The notes under the pieces: model-generated
Seen by the model: the letters and a program-made list of their open reading frames with translations, nothing else
Database searches by the model: none
Told to the model about the DNA's origin: nothing
Assembly (NCBI RefSeq): GCF_013299175.1
Contig: NZ_JAAFKF010000036.1
Coordinates: forward strand, 1-36,084
Length of the DNA: 36,084 nucleotides
Reading direction: 5' to 3'
DNA from: Sphaerotilus sp.
GTDB taxonomy: Bacteria > Pseudomonadota > Gammaproteobacteria > Burkholderiales > Burkholderiaceae_C
Shown here: in pieces, positions 31,681 through 36,084 of the stretch
Numbering within the stretch: position 1 is the first letter of the stretch
Layout of the letters: each line of letters starts with the position of its first letter
Translations under genes and position numbers: made by a program

Positions 31681-32805
31681 TCAGACCACCCGGCGACCGG
31701 TGTTCCAGACCCCACGCACCACCGGGTGTCCGGCGACGGCGCGCACACGCACCAGATCCGCCCGCAAGCCCACGGCCAGCGCGCCCCGATCGTCCAGACC
31801 AGCCGCGCGGGCGGGCTGGAGGGTGACCAGCCGGACCGCCGCGGGCAGGTCGAGCAAGCCCTCGTCGGCGAGCTGCCATGCTGCCGCCAGCAGGCTGGAC
31901 GGCAGATAGTCCGACGACAGCGCATCCAGCACACCCTCGCGCACCAGCGTCGCCGCCGCCACATTGCCCGCGTGCGAGGTGCCCCGCAGCACGTTGGGCG
32001 CGCCGGCCAGCGTCAGCAGGCCGCGTGCGCGGGCGCGGCGGGCGGCGTCGAGCGTGGTCGGGAACTCGCTGATGACGGCGCCGAGATGGTGGGCCTCGTC
32101 CACGTGGGCGGCCGTGGTGTCGTCGTGCGAGGCGAGGGCCACGCCGGTGGCGCGGGCGTAGGCGGCGAACCACTCGCGGTTCGGGCCGGCGTGGTCGCGC
32201 TGGCGGGCGGGGGCAAGCTGCACCTCGTGGTCGAACTGCGCGTCGGTCCAGCCCTTCTTGCCGGTGTAGTAGACGCGGGCGTGGTCCATGTCCGACCACT
32301 GGCGCTGCCCCGGCGTGTGGTCCATCAGCGAGATCAGGCCCAGCCGCCGGTGGTGGGCAAACGGCTCGAACAGGGCGCGGGCGTTGGCGGCCGGCAGCTC
32401 GCAGCGGGCGTGGATGCGGTGGTCGGCGCGCAGCACGCCGGCGTCCTCCAGCGCATCCAGCACCGACAGCAGCTCGCCCTGGTTCTGCGCGCGGAAGCCC
32501 TGGCCGTAGGGATCACCCACGCCGACCGCGTCGAACACCGTCGTGATGCCGGCGCAGGCCACCTCGGCATCGTGCGCCTGCACCGCACCCCACATCGGGA
32601 AACGCACCTTGGGCCGCGGCATCGCGTGGCGCTCCAGGTTGTCCGTGTGCAGCTCCACCAGTCCGGGCAGCAGGTAGTCGCCGTCCAGGTCGATCGCCGA
32701 CGGCAGCGCCGACACGGCATGGTCCAGATCGACGATCCGGCCACCCCGCAGGACCACCGTGCCCGTCACCACCTCCCCTGGCAGCACCAGCCGCGCGCGG
32801 GTCAT
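31681..32805 (-). CDS. phnM: alpha-D-ribose 1-methylphosphonate 5-triphosphate diphosphatase
   Basis: 374 aa amidohydrolase-fold protein. It matches PhnM through its length: LLPGLVELHTDNLERHAMPRP (metal-binding H-x-D), then AGITTVFDAVGVGD, HRIHARCELPAANARALF, LISLMDHTPGQRQW, ALASHDDTTAAHVDEAHHLG and ISEFPTTLDAARRA, and DALSSDYLPSSLLAAAW. Known role: removes pyrophosphate from the triphosphate intermediate of the C-P lyase pathway. I chose the ATG at 32805 because E. coli PhnM begins at this level; ATGs at 32823 and 32835 are in frame. The C-P lyase genes phnGHIJKL are not here; only the divergent DUF1045 gene belongs to the same pathway. Confidence 0.93.
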   Translation of the reverse strand: MTRARLVLPGEVVTGTVVLRGGRIVDLDHAVSALPSAIDLDGDYLLPGLVELHTDNLERHAMPRPKVRFPMWGAVQAHDAEVACAGITTVFDAVGVGDPYGQGFRAQNQGELLSVLDALEDAGVLRADHRIHARCELPAANARALFEPFAHHRRLGLISLMDHTPGQRQWSDMDHARVYYTGKKGWTDAQFDHEVQLAPARQRDHAGPNREWFAAYARATGVALASHDDTTAAHVDEAHHLGAVISEFPTTLDAARRARARGLLTLAGAPNVLRGTSHAGNVAAATLVREGVLDALSSDYLPSSLLAAAWQLADEGLLDLPAAVRLVTLQPARAAGLDDRGALAVGLRADLVRVRAVAGHPVVRGVWNTGRRVV

Positions 32806-33013
32806 CACCTGTTCTTGTTGCATGGCATCTTGCATGGCGGGAGTTTGCCTTGCGCAGCTTGTCCCCTCATGTGCAGTGTTCACAGCAGGGGGCAACGAAC
32901 TGGCAGAGGCGCGCCGACCCGGCACTGGAAGCGGAAATCTTGCTGTGTCGAACTGCACGAAACCGGCTGGAACCCTGTAGGCTACGCCACAGCAGAAAGC
33001 CCGTCTTCTCTTC

Positions 33014-33688
33014 ATGAGCGCCCGATACGCGATTTATCTCACCCCACCAGCCGACCATCCCTTGTGGCAAGCCGGCTGCACCTGGCTAGGGCGTGACCCG
33101 TCCAGCGACCTCGCCCCGTCCCCTCCCTCGCGGCGGGCGCTGCCATGGCGTTACGGCTTCCACGCCACGCTCAAGGCGCCGATGCGGCTGGCGGAAGGAT
33201 CGTCGATGCAGGGCCTGCATGCTGCCCTGTGTACCCTGAGCCGCCAGCTCCAGCCCTTCGACATGCCAGTGCTGGAGGTGGGTCCGCTGTCCGACTTCAT
33301 CGTCCTGCAGACCGCCGAGCCGCTGGCGGCCGACCATGCGCTGCACCGGCTGGCTGACACCTGCGTGCGCGAACTCGACAGCTTCCGCGACCCGCCCACC
33401 GCCGCCGACTTGCAGCGCCTGCAGAGCCGCAGCACGCTCGATGCCGACCAGTCGGCGCTGCTGGTGCGCTGGGGCTATCCGCATGTGCTCGACCGCTGGC
33501 TGTTCCACTGCACCTTGAGCGACCCGGTGGCCGACGACGGCGAGCGCCAGGTCTGGCTCGATCTGGCACGCACCTTCTTCTCGCCGGCGCTGGAGCGGCC
33601 ATGGCGCTGCGACGCGCTGAGCCTGTACGTCGAACCCAGTGCCGGGGCGCCGATGCAACTGCTGCGGCGCTACCCGTTCAAGGGCTGA
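33014..33688 (+). CDS. DUF1045 phosphonate-metabolism protein (2H phosphoesterase fold)
   Basis: 224 aa. The start SARYAIYLTPPADHPLWQAG and WRYGFHATLKAPMRL are the DUF1045 hallmark; the two H-x-T-L motifs are GFHATLKAP (about residue 48) and FHCTLSDP (about 164), as in 2H phosphoesterases. DUF1045 genes are commonly found in phosphonate (phn) clusters, and a role in cyclic phosphate opening or ribose-bisphosphate handling has been suggested, not shown as far as I know. It is divergent from phnM across about 208 bases, in which I see no clear Pho box. Confidence 0.88.
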   Translation: MSARYAIYLTPPADHPLWQAGCTWLGRDPSSDLAPSPPSRRALPWRYGFHATLKAPMRLAEGSSMQGLHAALCTLSRQLQPFDMPVLEVGPLSDFIVLQTAEPLAADHALHRLADTCVRELDSFRDPPTAADLQRLQSRSTLDADQSALLVRWGYPHVLDRWLFHCTLSDPVADDGERQVWLDLARTFFSPALERPWRCDALSLYVEPSAGAPMQLLRRYPFKG

Positions 33689-33706
33689 TCGGTGGTCGAT
33701 CGGCGG

Positions 33707-34261
33707 TCAGAAGTTGATGCCGACCTTGGCGCCAAACGTCAGCGGATCGTGGTCAATGCCGCCGCGTGACGTGGTGGCGTGGTAGCGGATGTCGAAGCCG
33801 GTGTAGAGCATCCCGGCGCGGTAGTTCATGCCCGCTGCCGCACCCAGGCCCAGCAGCGTCCGGTCGTTGCCCGGCGTGCTGACCTGGAAGGCGCCCACGC
33901 TCGGGCCGAACCCGGCCGACAGCCCGTCGCCCAGCGGCACCGTGTAGCGCGGTGACAGCTCGAAGGCGTTCACCGAGGTGCCGTTCTGGCTGGTGTGCGT
34001 GAAGTTGACGTGGCTGCGGATGCGCTGGTCGGGTGTCTGTACCAGGCCGCAGTTGAAGTTCAGGTCCAGCCCCCAGCCGCTGGCGCCGGTGCCCGGACCG
34101 ACGCGGTTGCCGGTCAGCGCGAGCGAGGCTTCGGGTTTCCAGCCCGGATCGTTGGCGATGGGCAGCCACTGCCAGCCATCGGCGGCGTGCGCGGCCGGTG
34201 CGGTCAGGGCGGACAGCGCCAGGGTGAGGGCGGTGACGGCGAGTGCGGTGGTTTTTTGCAT
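33707..34261 (-). CDS. outer-membrane beta-barrel protein
   Basis: 184 aa. The signal peptide is clear (MQKTTALAVTALTLALSALTAPAAHA). The mature protein has alternating strands (WGLDLNFNCGL, IRSHVNFTHTS, VNAFELSPRYTVPLGDGLSAGFGPSVGAFQV, GMNYRAGMLYTGFDIRYHAT, LTFGAKVGINF) and ends in Phe, the recognition signal for outer-membrane barrel assembly. I count about eight strands, like OmpW/opacity-type small barrels. No function can be assigned. The gene is 18 bases from the convergent DUF1045 gene and separated by 82 bases from the next. Confidence 0.88.
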   Translation of the reverse strand: MQKTTALAVTALTLALSALTAPAAHAADGWQWLPIANDPGWKPEASLALTGNRVGPGTGASGWGLDLNFNCGLVQTPDQRIRSHVNFTHTSQNGTSVNAFELSPRYTVPLGDGLSAGFGPSVGAFQVSTPGNDRTLLGLGAAAGMNYRAGMLYTGFDIRYHATTSRGGIDHDPLTFGAKVGINF

Positions 34262-34343
34262 GGTGTCGGGGTCCGTGGAAAGACCGTCCGACTGTAGAGG
34301 CGCCCCGCAGTTCCCGGCATGACCTGGATCACTCAGCTCCGCT

Positions 34344-35126
34344 TCAGGCTGGCTGGGCCGCCCGCGTCTGTGCCTTGCCCGCGGCGGTGGCGAACCAGCG
34401 CGGCCGGCCATCGGTGCCTGCCAGCGGCAGCGCCCACCCCTTGTCCTGCAGATGGCCGAGCGTGGCCAGCACGGCGGACTCGCCGAGCCGGCTGTCCTGC
34501 GCCAGCCCGGCAACGGTGCGCAGCGCCGCGTGGCCCGCGGTCAGTGCCTGCAGGACTTGGGTTTCCTGTGCCAAGGCGGAGGGCGTCCCCGTGCTGACCG
34601 GTGGTGGCGCTGAACGCGGGGGCGGGCTGGATCCGCCCGCCGTGTCGTCGATGGACTCTTCCGCCACCTGCGCCCGTGCCAGCGCCTGCGCGGTGTCGGC
34701 ATCGGCCTGGGCGATCAGCGCCGCCTGGGTGGCATCGGCGGCGCGCTGGCGGGCTTGCTCGGCGGTGGCGGTGGCGGCGTCGGCCTGGGCGCGGGCGTCG
34801 CGCACCTCGCGCAGCAACCGGTCCGTGAGCGAGCCGATGAAGGCCCGCGACGACACCGAGGCCACCAGACAGAACCCCGCCAGATTCAGCAGCAGCGCCG
34901 GATCACCGCCATGGCCTGCCGTGCCGCGGATCTTGTCGATCAGGTCCGCCGAGATCATGGTGAGGAACAGCGGCACCATGAACGCCGCCGTGACGCCGAT
35001 GACGACATGCTGCCACCACGCCAACCGCGCCGCCTCGGGCGCCTCGGCCAGGAACCCGTTCACCAGGCCACCGACAGCGCCGGCGGCGAGCATGACCCCG
35101 GTGATGGTCAGAAGATCGGTTGGCAT
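34344..35126 (-). CDS. three-TM protein with coiled coil and winged-helix tail (YEATS-associated/YLATT-like)
   Basis: 260 aa. TM segments lie at about 4-25, 38-60 and 77-97; the loop MISADLIDKIRG and the third helix LNLAGFCLVASVSSRAFIGSLTDRLLREV match, from memory, the 'YEATS-associated helix' (three-TM, YLATT) proteins proposed to take part in bacterial conflict or signalling systems. Residues about 100-155 are Ala/Gln/Asp-rich and should be a coiled coil. After a Pro/Ser linker, residues about 187-252 look like a winged helix (LQALTAGHAALRTVAGLA, SRLGESAVLATLGHLQDKGWAL, then RWFATAAGK). So a membrane sensor with a cytoplasmic protein- or DNA-binding head is plausible. No YEATS gene is adjacent. 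The ATG at 35126 is 5 bases after the metK stop, so it is probably translated from the metK message. Confidence 0.7.
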   Translation of the reverse strand: MPTDLLTITGVMLAAGAVGGLVNGFLAEAPEAARLAWWQHVVIGVTAAFMVPLFLTMISADLIDKIRGTAGHGGDPALLLNLAGFCLVASVSSRAFIGSLTDRLLREVRDARAQADAATATAEQARQRAADATQAALIAQADADTAQALARAQVAEESIDDTAGGSSPPPRSAPPPVSTGTPSALAQETQVLQALTAGHAALRTVAGLAQDSRLGESAVLATLGHLQDKGWALPLAGTDGRPRWFATAAGKAQTRAAQPA

Positions 35127-35131
35127 GCGTG

Positions 35132-36084
35132 TTACTTGGCGGCGGCCCGCAGCAGATGCGCCTTGTCGGTGCGCTCCCAGGTGAACTCCGGCTCCTCCCG
35201 CCCGAAGTGCCCATACGCGGCGGTCTTCGCGTAGATCGGCCGCAGCAGATCCAGCATCTGGATGATTCCCTTCGGCCGCAGGTCGAAATGTTCGTTGACC
35301 AGCTTGGCGATCTCCGCGTCCGGGATCACGCCCGTGCCCTCGGTGTAGACCGTCACGTTCATCGGCCGCGCCACCCCGATCGCATACGCCACCTGGATCT
35401 GGCACTGCTTGGCCAGCCCCGCCGCCACGATGTTCTTGGCCACATAGCGTGCTGCATACGCTGCCGAGCGGTCCACCTTGGTGGGATCCTTGCCCGAGAA
35501 CGCGCCGCCGCCATGCGGGCAGGCGCCGCCGTAGGTGTCCACGATGATCTTGCGGCCGGTCAGCCCGCAGTCGCCTTGCGGGCCGCCGATGACGAAGCGC
35601 CCCGTCGGGTTGATCAGGTACTTCGTGTCCGCCGTGATCCACTCCTTCGGCAGCACCGGTTTGATCAGCTCCTCGCGGATCGCCTCGATGAACGACGCCT
35701 TCATCGTCGTCTGCGTGGCGCTCTGGTCGGGGTCGTGCTGCGTGGAGAGCACCACCGTGTCGATCGAGTGCGGCTTGCCGTCCACGTAGCGCATCGTCAC
35801 CTGGCTCTTGGCGTCCGGGCGCAGAAAGGGCATGCGGCCGTCCTTGCGCAACTGGGCCTGGCGCTCGACGAGGCGGTGCGCGTAGTAGATCGGCGCAGGC
35901 ATCAGCTCCGGCGTCTCGTCGCAGGCGTAGCCGAACATCAGGCCCTGGTCACCGGCACCGGTGTTCAGGTGGTCGTCGCAGGCGTGGTCCACCCCTTGCG
36001 CGATGTCGTTCGACTGCTTGTCGTAGGCCACCAGCACCGCGCAGCCCTTGTAGTCGATGCCGTACTCGGTGTTGTCGTAGCCGA
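35132..36084 (-). CDS. metK: S-adenosylmethionine synthetase (5' end beyond window)
   Basis: 317 codons in the window, running off the right edge; the N-terminal part is missing. Diagnostic parts: [20 protein letters not shown] (GAGDQG ATP loop), [43 protein letters not shown] and [20 protein letters not shown]. Reaction: ATP plus methionine to SAM. The insert [10 protein letters not shown] before the GAGDQG loop is longer than in E. coli. SAM is the methyl donor for the CFA-like methyltransferase and donor for the DTW protein elsewhere in the window, but there is no operon link. It is followed 5 bases on by the three-TM gene. Confidence 0.97.
   Translation of the reverse strand, partial: GYDNTEYGIDYKGCAVLVAYDKQSNDIAQGVDHACDDHLNTGAGDQGLMFGYACDETPELMPAPIYYAHRLVERQAQLRKDGRMPFLRPDAKSQVTMRYVDGKPHSIDTVVLSTQHDPDQSATQTTMKASFIEAIREELIKPVLPKEWITADTKYLINPTGRFVIGGPQGDCGLTGRKIIVDTYGGACPHGGGAFSGKDPTKVDRSAAYAARYVAKNIVAAGLAKQCQIQVAYAIGVARPMNVTVYTEGTGVIPDAEIAKLVNEHFDLRPKGIIQMLDLLRPIYAKTAAYGHFGREEPEFTWERTDKAHLLRAAAK

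Noticed and set aside
32806..33013. Pho box between phnM and DUF1045
   Set aside because: I looked for tandem CTGTCAT-like repeats with 11-base phase and saw none convincing.

Overview
The window is GC-rich (roughly 65-70% by eye), densely coded bacterial chromosome. The gene order corA / hpf-ptsN-hprK / fur-bamE-dapB-exbB-exbD-gshB, a periplasmic Bug-type binding protein and the protein types present all suggest a betaproteobacterium of the order Burkholderiales, probably near the Leptothrix/Sphaerotilus/Rubrivivax/Ideonella group. That placement is inference from gene content. I see no tRNA, rRNA, CRISPR array, insertion sequence or prophage gene. No gene-free stretch exceeds about 210 bases.

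Layout. (1) 1-7488: a SNF2-type helicase cut by the left edge, a membrane-anchored protein of unknown function, a leucine-rich-repeat protein kinase, a DTW-domain tRNA-modification protein, a luciferase-like flavin oxidoreductase, and a DUF4406 protein divergent from a DeoR regulator. (2) 7492-13525: the alanine aminotransferase AlaC, a low-GC acyltransferase-3 gene, a PAP2 phosphatase, a Bug-type binding protein, a carboxymuconolactone-decarboxylase-like protein and a secreted GH16 glucanase. (3) 13598-22363: a MerR/B12-binding photoreceptor-type regulator divergent from a long run of genes: glutathione peroxidase, FAD oxidoreductase, DUF1365, cyclopropane-fatty-acid-synthase-like methyltransferase, chalcone-isomerase-like protein, MFS carrier, DUF3833 lipoprotein, SDR and NTF2-like protein. 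(4) 22382-30212: housekeeping genes (TonB-C-like protein, corA, hpf, ptsN, hprK, fur, bamE, dapB, exbB/tolQ, exbD, gshB). (5) 30228-36084: a DUF4397 lipoprotein, a phnM/DUF1045 phosphonate pair without the rest of the C-P lyase genes, an outer-membrane barrel protein, a three-TM protein resembling the YEATS-associated (YLATT) family, and metK cut by the right edge.

The most unusual signal is not a gene. Between 3436 and 6057, eighteen DnaA-box-like 9-mers lie inside the coding sequences of the kinase, DTW and flavin-oxidoreductase genes. Eight are perfect TTATCCACA, on both strands, and within the kinase gene the boxes use all three reading frames. In the other 33 kb I found only one strict-consensus copy by eye. 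This looks like a DnaA titration or DnaA-box-cluster locus (datA-like in idea) superimposed on protein-coding DNA.

The second system of interest is the light/oxidative-stress lipid cluster. A regulator with cobalamin-photoreceptor signature residues faces a strong promoter that is bracketed by two inverted copies of a 13-bp operator. The promoter drives a peroxidase followed by a translationally coupled set of lipid-modification genes. The set resembles those tied to singlet-oxygen or light response and to furan/cyclopropane fatty acids in other proteobacteria.
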